A stretch of DNA of 64,000 nucleotides from Ectobius pallidus. Its lineage: Eukaryota; Arthropoda; Insecta; Blattodea; Ectobiidae. Below the pieces are notes generated by a model. That model did no database searches. It had not been told where the DNA came from and saw nothing but the letters and a program-made list of their open reading frames with translations. The stretch is from positions 68,403,073 to 68,467,072 of the forward strand of contig CAXKWD010000006.1 in assembly GCA_964059195.1 (NCBI GenBank), in the 5' to 3' direction. Shown here piece after piece: positions 42,901-53,198 of this stretch. Position 1 is the first letter of the stretch; every line of letters starts with the position of its first letter. The translations under genes and the position numbers were made by a program.

Positions 42901-43900
42901 AAATAAGGTAATAAGCCAATTTGGTTCCCTTTAATGCAGTTCTCTCACCCCACTATATAAATATAACTTCCAGCAGTCTAGCTACGGCTTACAAGGCATC
43001 AAAATGTGACAATAGGGACAAAACAAAAGCTGAATGTTTTATTTCATTCAAGAGCTGCATTTTACGGAGATTGAGGTTGTATAACTGTAAATAATACAGC
43101 CATCACCAAACCCCGAATTAATGGGGATTAAACTAATGGACTTGTTCGAAACGAAGCAAAACAGGTTATAAAGCTTAACTAAGATTATATGTGGTGGCCA
43201 TTTTTTACACCATTGTGTAATCAAGATTAATATAACAGACTCTGTTGTCAATTAATGTTTCCTCTTTGAATGCACTGGTGGAAACATGTTCCCCCTAGGA
43301 ATTATGGATGGTGAGTGCATAAAGCGATTCATTATTTCTGAGTACTGCGTAGAATATCGAGTACACTGATGCCAACTGTATTCACGTTTTGAGCACAGTT
43401 CATCAATGACAGTCGATGAGATCCAAACTCCCTGAAAATACTGCTTGGTAATGGAAATGTAGATCTCATTATCTCAGTATAATGAATTTGAAATGAACTA
43501 GTTAATAACGGAAGCCTGTAATTTATAGTTTCAGTTATTTTAGTATAGGTTACAATAGATTATTACAGTACTCCCTATATATAGGTATACTAGACTTCTA
43601 CATTATTATATTATTGGAGACTGATTTTATACATTAACGGTTGGTTTCTTTTATGGTTATGTAATGGCGGTTGTGTTCTGGTATTTGGGCTGTGCTCGTA
43701 GCCGATAAATCAGAATTTTGTCATTACAGTAATAAATCGACCTTTAAGAGTATACCAGAACTGTTAACAGCATACAGATACCGAAGGAATCCATCTTCCA
43801 AAATATCGTTATTTTTAAGATATTCCTGCGAAATCCAAGACGTGAAATTTATGTAGCGTCTCCTTAGCAGAATGAATGCCTTGAAAGTCATATCATAAAG
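42901..43900. other. Left flank of the Polinton; unassigned
   Basis: Nothing recognised. Ends with the TGTACA next to the element. Confidence 0.5.
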
Positions 43901-43906
43901 TGTACA
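43901..43906. repeat. Target-site duplication TGTACA (left)
   Basis: Six bases identical to those at 59,792-59,797; expected length for Polinton integration. The palindrome makes duplication and repeat extension indistinguishable by sequence alone. Confidence 0.75.
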
Positions 43907-44701
43907 AGTAGTGTGGTTTTATATGTGACGTCATTGGTGGAGCAAGTGGAGTCGCTGACTCCACTTCCGGTTACGTCATCATGACGTCACTTCCGGTTAC
44001 GTCACAAGTGGAGTCGCTTACGTCACAAGTGGAGTCGCTTACGTCACAAGTGGGCGTGGCTATGACGTCAGTGGCGGATTGTATGACGTCACAAGTGGGC
44101 GTGGCTACAACCACGTGATTCAAAATGGCGTCGGTTCCGGTTCCTATTGCAAATGGCGTCGGTTCCGGTTCCTATTTCAAATGGCGGACAAAGCGCGAAA
44201 TTCAAATTCAATATGGCGCTAAATTTGAAAATGTATGAAAACGAATGTGTTTCCGGTTCCTAAGGACCAAGCGCGGAATTCAAAATCTTAATGGTGGTAA
44301 ATATGAAAGCTGTATATTGAAAATTCAAAATGTCATTGTTTCCGGTTCCTATTTCAAATGGCGGATAAAGCGCGAAATTTAAAATCTGTATATTGATAGA
44401 AGGCAGGGAATTTTGAAAATTAGAAAATGGCGGACCAAACGTATGATTCAAAAATGGTAAAGTTCAAGTTGTTGTCAAAACACAAGATTTTATAATGTTA
44501 CATTGTACAAGTGTTATGAGTTATGAATATGCATCATCGCCGTAACAGGAAGCGGTCAAGGTTGCACGTCAGCACATTCCACATTCCTGAGTATCGAGTA
44601 ACATCCGGCGTATGTTATAACCAACACTTTGTTCTGCATGAAAATACATCCTAACTAAGTGATCACATGATTCAATGGCGCTATATTTAAAAATTACAAA
44701 T
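43907..44701 (+). repeat. Polinton left terminal inverted repeat
   Basis: About 795 bp matching the reverse complement of 59,020-59,791. The first 190 bp carry four full TGACGTCA palindromes (43,926; 43,982; 44,063; 44,084), several TTACGTCA words, two GGGCGTGGC words and ACTTCCGG words. Further in come repeated ATGGCG and GGTTCCGGTTCC words. A 21-bp unit (ACGTCACAAGTGGAGTCGCTT) is present twice in tandem here but once in the right copy. ORFs inside are not genes. Confidence 0.93.
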
Positions 44702-44940
44702 TGTGGAAGGTGGGAATTTTAAAATTTGATTAATTTTAGAAGGCGGATGATATAAAAAATTTCAAGATGTCAGCATTGCTTACGTCATCAGAGGATTGCT
44801 ATGACCTATCTCAACAGTGGAGTTGTTTATGACATCACGGCTTACGTCACAAGTGGAATGATAAAGGTGGGAAATTTAAAATGTCTATTGGTAGATGGCA
44901 GGTGGAATGTTTTACAAGATGGCGTATTTCGGTCTCACTT
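44702..44940. other. Polinton left subterminal region
   Basis: Non-coding, with the same vocabulary as the terminal repeats (GCTTACGTCA, CGGCTTACGTCACAAGTGGA, AGATGGCG) in looser form. It ends where BEL gag sequence starts. Confidence 0.6.
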
Positions 44941-44944
44941 GAAC

Positions 44945-45570
44945 ACTTTTTATCAGATATATCCATGATTTGCCTGACATGTTCGGCTGCTATCAGCTTA
45001 GGCGAGTGTTAGCGATTGACAAAAAAGTTGTACCCTACAGGGAAAATAGCTTCAGATAAGCTGATATTTCTTATACTCTCTTTAGCTTCGCCTCTCATGG
45101 AAGGGGTAAATAGGGACATTTTTCTGTATTTGAGAGCTCCTTGTTATTCAGCACTAGCCCTTCAAAGGTATCCTTGAAGTGTAGCTAAGTGGATAGACAA
45201 CAACTGAAAATGGGAATGTTTATTTTGGGAAGCTTTACATATGTAGATCTGCCACGAGATGACTGGGTGATTACATCGTCATTTTCATGCACATTTTGTG
45301 CGATAGTTGCATTTCTGAGTTTAGCTTCTAGACGGTCAACAATGTCTTCAAGTTCCTGTCTGTACGCAGCGTGACCTACTGCGTTGTCTTCATCACTCAA
45401 TTCTAGTTCACTTTGAACTTGCTTGAATTCTTCATTAGTAGAGAGCAATCTGTTTAAATTTACTGAATAAGGCTAATATCAGCAGAATCTAGTTCTGTGT
45501 TAACGAAGTGTTGAATGCTTGCCTATAGAGTAGCTCGCTTTTTGGTTAGTGTTCGTTTGTCGATTTCAGG
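44945..45570 (-). pseudogene. BEL/Pao retrotransposon gag fragment
   Basis: On the minus strand, in shifting frames: LTKKRATL, then LLSTNEEFKQVQSELELSDE, a coiled segment QELEDIVDRLEAKLRNATIA, the signature LPKINIPIF, and after a frameshift LHFKDTFEGLVLNNKELSNT and GEAKESIRNISLSEAIF. This is the N-terminal Gag (DUF1759-type region) of BEL/Pao elements. Several stops and at least one frameshift (near 45,185-45,200) make it non-functional. It breaks off at about 44,945 against Polinton subterminal DNA. Confidence 0.8.
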
Positions 45571-45617
45571 AAGCTGGCTTCTTGTAGTTCATATGTAGAA
45601 CGTCTGGGCTGAGAGGA

Positions 45618-45736
45618 CCATGAATGAATTAGCTATTCTTGACTTTTAGCCACCTTGTCAATTGTTTTGTTCCAATATGACCGACAAACATAATTATTAT
45701 CAACATATAAAATTACATGTTAAATTTCCCTTAACA
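45618..45736 (-). repeat. BEL LTR start, truncated
   Basis: Minus strand TGTTAAGGGAAATTTAACA ..., then GTCGGTCATATTGG and GGCTAAAAGTCAAGAATAGC, matching the LTR that starts at 48,977. After about 120 bp the match stops and gag-proximal sequence follows, so most of this LTR is deleted. Confidence 0.7.
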
Positions 45737-48200
45737 ATGGTATTAAAGAATAAGCCGGTCACCCTACTGTGTGGTCGCAACCACCTTTTTACTTTCCCTT
45801 CAAAATACGTCTCTTTCCTCAGTGCAATATGGATCTATGTGGACTCTACTGTAACATATGCGCTTTCATAATATACTTGGCATCATAATGCATTTAGGAC
45901 AAATACTTATATTGAGTCTTAATTATTTTCATGCAGAGTGGGTTGCTTAAATGTGCCTTAAAGGGAGAGGTAAAACTAAAGGGAAAAGGAAATAAAAATA
46001 TTATTTGTATTATTTTATTATTAATAAAAATATTATTTTTATTATTTTATTATTAATAAAAATATTATTTTTATTATTTTATTATTAATAAAAATATTAT
46101 TTTTATTATGTACATTAAATAGTGTTGACATTGATTATTATAACATCGTATACTAACAAGCATACAAGAAGAACTCCCTTACATGCTAATAAATAAATAT
46201 AATTGCAGTGGAAGATAACGGGTATATATCCCAATGCATTAGATATATCGATTGACAGCATGCCACCATATCAAAATCCTTGATGATATTTAACAATATG
46301 TATATCGCAAAATTAAAAAATAATGAACGCAAAATGTCTCAGTATCCTAAAATTACAAGAAAAATACATACTTCGTAACGTTTCACCAAAAAAAATGCAA
46401 ACCACAACTAAGACTATAATGTAAAGCCGTAATATACGCTGCAACCTAGCAACGATTAAGTGCAATTTAGTAAAGCGAGACCGACAGGACCGCAATGCAT
46501 GGTTGTTATATAATTCTACTATTACAATAGTAGGTTAATTTGGTTAATTTTACATTGCCTAATCAAGTCCTTTTACTATTCGAATAAAGATAATTCCTGG
46601 TTTAATCCTCACTTAAACCCATGTTAAAATTTGTAAGTTCATTCAAATTTTTTAATGTTAATTTGGATAAATCGGTGCCGGAATATTGGAAATGGAATTA
46701 ATATATTTAAATACTTTCCAAAAAAACTATCTATTTAACTGTAGCTACTTTTGATTCATATTTACTGTCTTGTACCATAAAGTATCGGAGACAGAAATGC
46801 ACTCAAACGAAATCTAAAAATCAAGCTATACCAGAGGTATATCTGACATTAGAAGTAAACTATGTTGTAGTAATAATTATAGGAAAGTAATAATAATTAA
46901 ACTCACTGTAGCCCTAATAGAAACTAATTTTGTAAGATGTTTTTAACTTTTATAGGGTGTCAGAAAGAAACCCAGAAAGGAATCAATTGGTGAAGGGCAG
47001 AATTAGTTTCTGACTGTCTAGGAAAAAGGCCTACAGCTCTGAGGAATCGACAGTAAGCTAAGTTATCTTATTTTTTGTCATCTGTTTCAGAAACTTAACG
47101 CTAAGAATGCGGGCACGGTGGATTTTATTCTTTAACGAAAGTTTAGGTCAAACTAAAAAGTGGGAATATTATCCAATTGTGAAGACGTCACGGTTTCAGA
47201 AAAAGATCTGATTCCTTAATTGAATTTTCTAGAATTGAAAATTATTAATATTGATAATTATTTGAAAATTTTGTACATCTAAATTTCAACAAAATCCTCG
47301 AATCTTGGTTGCTTAAGGAAGGCCTAAACCTTAGTGTCTAAACATGTTACAAATGAAGAAATATCTGATTACTTAGCAGTAATACATTGTGTCTAACATT
47401 TGACAGGGTACTGCAAAGAAAGATGAATGTAATCTGTGACAGTGTCCAGTGCAACATTGTGGATAACGATGTGAAGGCCTAGACCTAATATGAAAGCAGG
47501 CGAAGTTGCCTTCTGACATCCTATTCTGTAAGTATAATGATGTTAGGTTTTTTAATTAAATGGAGAAAGTATGCTTGCTCTTCTCTTATGTTAAAAATGG
47601 AAATGACAGATCAGAATCCGATATGCAATGTTAGTCACTTCACTTGACTTACAAATTCCTCTGGAAACCACAGTAAACACTTAACATGATAAAATGCACG
47701 TAGTGAGTTTGGACGATAACCCAATTGGAGCAGATTATTTCTAAATAAATGCAGTCAGAGGGAGGAACAACAACGTAGAATTGCAAGTGAATCGAACCTT
47801 TATAAGTCATTCTTTGAAGTGATGTGGCATCATCATATTTATCACGAACAATGTTCATGTAATGTAATTGGTTTTTCGTAAACCTGTTTCAATAATTTCT
47901 CTTCCTCCTTTCTGATCATGAATGGAGAGCTGCAATGAAAGAGGGCAAACCAAGTATGTCCAGTTTCTTCTTTGCTTGTACATTGTTTGTTCCTGAAGCT
48001 TCCAGACAATCATGGTATTCCACTGCCATGCTCTCGGTATGAGGTAAATGTTGTTATTCAACATTACATTGATTCATCGCCTTTGATGTACCGTACCTGC
48101 CGCTGTCATTTGGCCCATGAAAAATATGCGGTCTCAGGTGCAGACTAGGCTAGGGGAGATCTAACTACCGTCAAAATAAAGAGACTAGATAGGCCTACTC
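45737..48200. other. Host-like DNA between BEL fragments
   Basis: About 2.5 kb with no BEL or Polinton coding. Its vocabulary resembles the window's intergenic DNA, including AGGCCTA-type words at 47,029, 47,319, 47,474 and 48,190, which are lacking in the Polinton genes. Contains the 32-bp minisatellite at 45,991-46,109. Part of it could instead be LTR sequence. Confidence 0.45.
45991..46109. repeat. 32-bp AT minisatellite, about 3.7 units
   Basis: Units start at 45,991, 46,023, 46,055 and 46,087 (last partial), each AATAAAAATATTATTTTTAT plus ATTTTATTATT-type remainder. Each unit is internally self-complementary (AATAAAAATATT/ATTTTTATT) and could form cruciforms. Confidence 0.9.
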
Positions 48201-48977
48201 TTTTTATTGTTTGCAAACAACCCTGTAATATCCTTTAAACAGTAACTACACTATTAATAATCTTTGAAATTGCCTGTTCAGGGTAAATATGATAATGTCA
48301 CTTCACTTCTCAACATTTCATAAGGCTCTTACTGATTCTTGATGACTAAGACTTCAATAATGACTAACTGTGGCTTTCTGACTAGAACTGACTCTCTCAA
48401 CAGTGACAGTTTCACATATTCTTATTATTATATACTGTTCAAGGCATAATCAGAAAGTTTCGATAATATAATGACAGTAAGAACTCTCAAAACGTTAACA
48501 TATTGAACACAATTAGTTCCTTAGAAGTTACAGTGATCGAGTCTCACACTTCCGTGAGGATAAAAGGCTTTTCTTTGGCATATCTTGCTTTTCTGTTCGC
48601 TGGTAATGCTCCAGGAAAAAGTACGAAGAATCTGGTTGGCTAAGCAGTTCTATTACATGTAATGAGCTGGTGACATCATTATGTTACCAGAGCTTGCTTT
48701 ACTAGATATTTCTGGCCTTGTACGATATTCTCTGCTATCATTTACTTTCTTAGAAGTGAATAATTTCGTCTATGATTGACTTTGTCACATCTGCTTTTGA
48801 TGTATTTATGAATGCATTCTTTAAGACTTTGAGTTTTTGGAATCAGTTCCAGCGATTGATAGTTGAATGAATGAGCTATTCTTGACTTTTAGCCATCTTG
48901 TCAACTGTCTTATTATTTACAAAGCCCAATATGACCGACATATTAAATATGATAAATATGTTAAATAACCCTTAACA
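48200..48977 (-). repeat. BEL 3' LTR (outer boundary approximate)
   Basis: The minus-strand start TGTTAAGGGTTATTTAACA at 48,977 is immediately preceded by a purine tract AGGTGGGGCGG (48,980-48,990), as expected for a BEL polypurine tract next to the 3' LTR. The first 120 bp match 45,736-45,618. The far end is not defined; an AATAAA word occurs near 48,210. Confidence 0.6.
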
Positions 48978-49077
48978 TACCGCCCCACCTAAAGGTAACT
49001 GCCTTTTGCAAAACATATCTGTTGAAAAATTAAAGGATTGGGATGCGTAAAAATAATGTCAATGTGTTTCATTGATG

Positions 49078-49840
49078 TTAAACCACTGTTACTGAAATTC
49101 CGGTGAAACACAGTTTCCTAATCGGACGCATGATCCAGCCGGTACCAGTATTGACTCTAGCAACTCGGGCAAGACCGCCGTCACCAAGATTTACCGATTC
49201 TATTACTCCTCTTCACCACTGAAGAGGATTAAAGTTATCTTCTTTAATGAACACAAGATCACCAGGACGAAGATTGGGATGTTCTTCTGTCCACTTGTGA
49301 CGTTGCTGAATTGTGTTGAAGGTAGTCTGCGTGCAATGTTTTCCAAGAAGTCTTGTGTCATTTTCTGGATATGTTTCCACCTAGAAAGACTACTGACAGT
49401 ACAGTCTTTAAGGTCATAATCAGGAAGGGCTGTCAGAGGCTCACCAACCAAGAAGTGGTACGGAGTAAGGAAGGATGAATCTGTTGGATCATAACTGAGT
49501 CTTGACAGACGGCGGCTATTCAAACAAGCTTCGATCTTGGAAGCAAGTGTGGTCAATTCTTCGAAGGTGAGAATTGTTGATCCCGTTGTTCGTCGAAGGT
49601 GATACTTGAAGGCCTTTACCATACTTTCCCAGACACCCCTTAAATGAGGACTAGAGGGAGGGATGAAGTGCCAGGCGATGCCCATTCCTCCTGCTGCTTC
49701 TATAATCTCCCTCTCTTGTAAGAACTCTTGAATCTCACTCAGTTCCGTTGAGGCCCCGATGAAGTTTGTGCCGTCATCACTGTAGACATTGGCAGGGCAA
49801 TCTCGACGTGAAGTTAACCGACGAAGTGCTGCTGCGTACC
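49078..49840 (-). pseudogene. BEL/Pao integrase C-terminal region
   Basis: On the minus strand: LRRLTSRRDCP, VYSDDGTNF (second catalytic Asp region), WHFIPPSSPHLRGVWESMVK (catalytic Glu in GVWES), the DUF5641-type tail FLVGEPLTALPD, and in other frames LRPGDLVFIKEDN and GTGWIMRPIRKLCF, ending at 49,078. There is a frameshift near 49,300 and an in-frame stop near 49,213. The BEL frame runs on to about 49,840, so the apparent N-terminal residues of the adjacent plus-strand PolB frame are antisense BEL sequence. Confidence 0.85.
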
Positions 49841-50401
49841 ATGAAAAATTTGTATAAAGAAGGATTGGAATTATGCTACATGGACACTGACAGTTTCGTC
49901 TATAGAATTGAAACGGATGACCTCTTCCGTGATATGATGCATTTCCGAGATGAGCTGGATACTAGCGTCTACCCACCTGAACATCCCTTGTATTCAAACG
50001 AAAACAAGGCGGTGGTCGGGAAATTCAAGGACAAATGAGCTGGTCACTCCATAAAGGCGTTCGTAGGTCTGCGAGCGAAAATGTACGCCATAAAATTTAA
50101 TGACATGGTCATCAAAAAATTGAAAGGCGTTAAGAAAAACGTCATTGACAAAGATGTCAGCTTTGAAGATTATGTTGGTTGTCTACAGAGCGGACAGTCA
50201 ACATTCTCGTTAAACAGATCCATCAGATCATATAAGCATAACGTATTTTCGATTTCGATGAATAAATTAACTTTATCTGGCAACGACGATAAGCGTCATA
50301 TTTTGGAAAATGGTCTGGACACTCTCGCTCACGGACACTACCAAATCAGGGAGGAGGAGGAGTGTGATGAGGAACCTCCTACTAAGAAACTTAAATTGTA
50401 A
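49841..50401 (+). pseudogene. polB: DNA polymerase B (protein-primed) C-terminal remnant
   Basis: Polintons replicate with a family B polymerase of about 1,000 residues or more; here fewer than 190 codons survive. Visible: the catalytic palm motif LCYMDTDSF shortly after the broken start, YPPEHPLYS, VGKFKD, an in-frame TGA at 50,036-50,038, then AFVGLRAKMYAI and the usual C-terminal KHNVFSISMNKLTLSG region, ending in a lysine-rich tail. The exonuclease, TPR1 and first palm motifs are absent. The 5' boundary at about 49,841 is a fusion to antisense BEL integrase. The stop plus truncation make it certain that no polymerase is produced from this copy. An AATAAA signal lies downstream at about 50,538. 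Confidence 0.92.
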
Positions 50402-50631
50402 AAATGTATATTTGTGTGTATATGGAATGTGTAAAAAAATGTATATTTGTGTGTGAAACAATACTTGTAATTTTATATGATGTGTGGTGTTGGAGAACAA
50501 TACTTGTAAATTTATATGATGTGTGATGATGAAGACAATAAAATGTACATATGATGTATGATAACTTTGGGATCCTGTGGGTTACAAATAAAAGAAGAAG
50601 GGTATAAAAATGAATCTATATTTTATTTACC
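50402..50631. terminator. Convergent 3' ends of polB and integrase
   Basis: 230 bp between converging genes. The plus strand has AATAAA near 50,538 and again near 50,587; the minus strand has AATAAA within 12 bp after the integrase stop. Also contains a twofold imperfect repeat of about 45 bp (ACAATACTTGTAA...TTATATGATGTGTG). Confidence 0.65.
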
Positions 50632-51549
50632 CTAGTCAAATACAATATCCTTAGCATTAATCCATGAATTTTTAGAGTTTGGGAATCCCAACCACTTTAC
50701 AAACACCTTCTGTCCTTTGTTCCTTAACACTTTTTCAATTAAATAACAGTCTTGAAACTTTGTTTTCTGGAGTTCCTCGTTATAAAATGCACCTTCAATA
50801 TCAGCCCCTTCCAAATCCTGAAGCAGATACGTAGGAGGAAAAGTCGATTGGATCTTCCGTATTTTGAAAATCTCCGTAGTCCACGAAGGTAAGTATCCTT
50901 TATTAAATATTTTCCTATGTTTTGAAACTCTTACGTAATCGCCTTTGACAAACTTTGGTTTCACATAACACTCCTTGTAACGATACACTGTTTTAAGTAG
51001 ACTATCGTCTATTACCTGATTGGGTTTCATTTTAATGGTGGAGTGATATTTATCGTTGTAATGTTTTATGAGTTCATGCAACATGTCCACCCATTTGTAA
51101 CTGCCTCTTGCAGAAAATTCTCGATACATGTTAGTTTTCAAAGTTCTGATGAAGCGTTCGGCGATGCAAGCCTTCACATTAGAGTACGTAGAATAATGAT
51201 TGATGCCATATTGTTTCATTAACGCTTTAAAATTTGCGTTATAATATTCCTTTCCCATGTCGGTCTGTAAATTTTTGGGTGGGATATTAACAGATTGAAG
51301 AATATCTTGCATGGCTGCGGTAACATCTTTGCCAGACTTTGTCTTTAACGGTCTCGCATAAGCAAACTTGGAATAGGCGTTTATACAGACCAAAATATAC
51401 TTGAAACCTCTGTTCTCTCTATGATATGGAATCATTTCAATCAAGTCGCTTTGCCACAAATCGTTTAGACCTTTCATTGTAACATGACGTCTTTGATAAT
51501 TTATTCTAGCTGGTGTATGAAGTTCGTATGCGATTTCCCGCTTTTTCAT
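50632..51549 (-). CDS. int: Polinton RVE-family integrase with C-terminal chromodomain
   Basis: Inserts the element into chromosomes by retroviral-type strand transfer. 305 codons, open. Residues about 11-21 (HTPARINYQRR) form the basic segment before the core; the catalytic core spans about 28-170 with acidic residues D35 (QSDLIEM), D97 (LQTDMGKEYY) and E131 (KACIAERFIR). An SH3-like tail holds VKGDYVRVSKHRKIF, and residues about 267-305 (YLIEKVLRNKG ... VKWLGFPNSKNSW) are a short chromodomain, which in related elements is thought to bind histone tails. The ATG follows the stop of the upstream gene by one base, so the minus-strand genes ATPase, the 51.5-52.1 kb gene and int form a tight head-to-tail series. 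No defect is visible. Confidence 0.95.
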   Translation of the reverse strand: MKKREIAYELHTPARINYQRRHVTMKGLNDLWQSDLIEMIPYHRENRGFKYILVCINAYSKFAYARPLKTKSGKDVTAAMQDILQSVNIPPKNLQTDMGKEYYNANFKALMKQYGINHYSTYSNVKACIAERFIRTLKTNMYREFSARGSYKWVDMLHELIKHYNDKYHSTIKMKPNQVIDDSLLKTVYRYKECYVKPKFVKGDYVRVSKHRKIFNKGYLPSWTTEIFKIRKIQSTFPPTYLLQDLEGADIEGAFYNEELQKTKFQDCYLIEKVLRNKGQKVFVKWLGFPNSKNSWINAKDIVFD

Positions 51550-51550
51550 T

Positions 51551-52055
51551 CTATGATTTTCTTTTCCTCAATTCAGATATGATTTCTTGTATCTCGTTGT
51601 GATGAGAATTATTCCCTGCCGCAGACGAGGACACGAGTAATCGCAATCTATCAATGAGTTCATTCGGATTGTCCCAGTATTTATATTGAATTTTACGATT
51701 TGGATGTACTTCTTTCATCATCCCTTTACCTAATACACGATGTGGTGATCCCTCGTCGGATGATTCTTCATCAGAAAATAATTTCTTGATGACGCGTAGA
51801 TATTTGTGAGTAATGATTCTACGAATGTTTTCGCTTTCGTCATAATTTACTTTGTGAGCGCTAGTTTTTTTCCAAAATCTCCTTGTATGCATCTAAATCA
51901 CGAATGTTGTACAACTTTTTGTCGGGTATATTTTTTATAAGCAGTTCATATAAACCAGGGCGTCCAATATACGTTTTCTTTCCGATAACGAGACGATCGT
52001 TTCTAATGGTCACAGGTGTTGATCCAATGTAGAATAATTGTCTGTCAGGGTCCAT
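51551..52055 (-). pseudogene. Conserved Polinton protein of unknown function, frameshifted
   Basis: Two overlapping frames make one protein that I recall as a regular neighbour of integrase in animal Polintons. The N-terminal half (52,055-51,861) has FYIGSTPVTI and YIGRPGLYELLIKNIPDK; the C-terminal half (51,892-51,551) has an acidic stretch SDEESSDEGS and the conserved YWDNPNELIDRLRLLVSS followed by NEIQEIISELRKR. The break is at a run of seven T (51,865-51,871), a typical site of a one-base slip; in the first frame it gives an immediate TAG. The likely start is the ATG at 52,055; reading upstream of it overlaps the ATPase end without another ATG. Function unknown. Confidence 0.75.
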
Positions 52056-52089
52056 TCTCAATCCATAGATTGGATCGATATTTCTCGGC

Positions 52090-53121
52090 TTATGCGATGA
52101 GTTTTTGAATGTAAGTTGTAATCACTGGACCGTAAACTCTTTGCAGCATAGATTTATAATGTTTATGAGGAGATTGTTTAGAGGACTGAAGCGATTCGTA
52201 TTCCATTTCAGTCTCTTCAGATTCATGTTTACCGATGTTCACGAGCTCTTCCAAGGGTTTCGTTATCGGGTTCATAATTTCACCAATTTCTTGTTTGGTC
52301 TGAAGATTGGATTTTTTTAGCGCTAAATATTTATTCCGTATAGATTTAACATGTTTGGCAATCTCTTGTTTCACTCGTATCTGCTCCTTGCTCAACGAAG
52401 GATTCATTTCGACTGATGCATATTTAGGCTTTACATAACTATATTCATCTATGCCACGTCTGTATCTTCCATGTTCACGATCGTTTTCTTTACAAATTGT
52501 TAAGAATCCATACTTTTGAGACGACCAACATTCACGACATAGCTGTTGAAATTTATCGAACGTCATGTCTGCATTTACATAGTCGTTGTATAGATGTCTT
52601 AAATTTAACGCGTCCTGATTAAATACAATCACCAAGTTACAGTTGTCTCTTATCAGATGTTTAGGTATTCTAGCATACGACTGTGCAAGATAAAACATAT
52701 CTAAAGACTTATGACGTCCCATGCTAAAGTAGTTTCTAATAGGTCCTTGCGGATCGCACATCACATCGTCGAAAATCACCACTGAATTCTCTTTGACTTC
52801 TGTCGGCTCAGGCATGGTTTGATCGCTGCTTTCAAACTTGAAGTAGCCAATTTCTGGAACGTTTGCTAAAATTTCTTCAAGCATTTTGTACTTTGGTTGA
52901 AACAGAGATCTCGAAAATATGTAAATATTTGAAAACTTTATTCCGTTAGGATGGAGAAGAATATTTATAAGCACGTTGGTCTTTCCGGAATTACTAGGCC
53001 CACATATAATACACCTAGTGCTGCTGGGAAATAGTACGCTGTGCTTGCATTCTTCTTCTTCTCGACATAAACTATCGAAGGGTAGGATCTCCAGAGACAC
53101 GGTTTGCTTCTCAACCTTCAT
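52090..53121 (-). CDS. Genome-packaging ATPase (FtsK/HerA superfamily)
   Basis: Predicted to pump viral DNA into capsids. 343 codons, open. Walker A GPSNSGKT at residues 41-48 is preceded by hydrophobic beta-strand RCIIC; Walker B VVIFDD is at 114-119, followed by MCDPQGPIRNYFSMGRHKSL, typical of the adenovirus IVa2/poxvirus A32-like packaging group within Polintons. Further in are YLAQSYARIPKHLIRDNCN (sensor/arginine-finger area) and a lysine-rich C-terminal third. Length is normal for Polinton ATPases. It starts at the first ATG, 77 bp from and divergent to the PLA2 gene, suggesting a shared promoter region. Confidence 0.93.
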   Translation of the reverse strand: MKVEKQTVSLEILPFDSLCREEEECKHSVLFPSSTRCIICGPSNSGKTNVLINILLHPNGIKFSNIYIFSRSLFQPKYKMLEEILANVPEIGYFKFESSDQTMPEPTEVKENSVVIFDDVMCDPQGPIRNYFSMGRHKSLDMFYLAQSYARIPKHLIRDNCNLVIVFNQDALNLRHLYNDYVNADMTFDKFQQLCRECWSSQKYGFLTICKENDREHGRYRRGIDEYSYVKPKYASVEMNPSLSKEQIRVKQEIAKHVKSIRNKYLALKKSNLQTKQEIGEIMNPITKPLEELVNIGKHESEETEMEYESLQSSKQSPHKHYKSMLQRVYGPVITTYIQKLIA

Positions 53122-53198
53122 GACTGTAAATGAGATTTTTCACAACGAATCAAATGTTTTTATATAAAAAGTTCTAACATGAGGATGTTGTAATCAGT
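53122..53198. promoter_or_regulatory. Divergent promoter between ATPase and PLA2 genes
   Basis: 77 bp. TATATAAAA at 53,161-53,169, about 30 bp before the PLA2 ATG, is a good TATA box for the rightward gene. A leftward signal is less clear (ATTTTTCACAAC region). Confidence 0.6.

Noticed and set aside
44260..44451. 63-codon ORF on the minus strand, matched by 59,268-59,459 on the plus strand
   Set aside because: Both lie in the terminal inverted repeats; conservation is due to the repeat and the sequence is low complexity.
49766..49840. N-terminal residues of the apparent PolB ORF
   Set aside because: The same bases read on the minus strand continue the BEL integrase frame, so they are antisense retrotransposon sequence, not polymerase.
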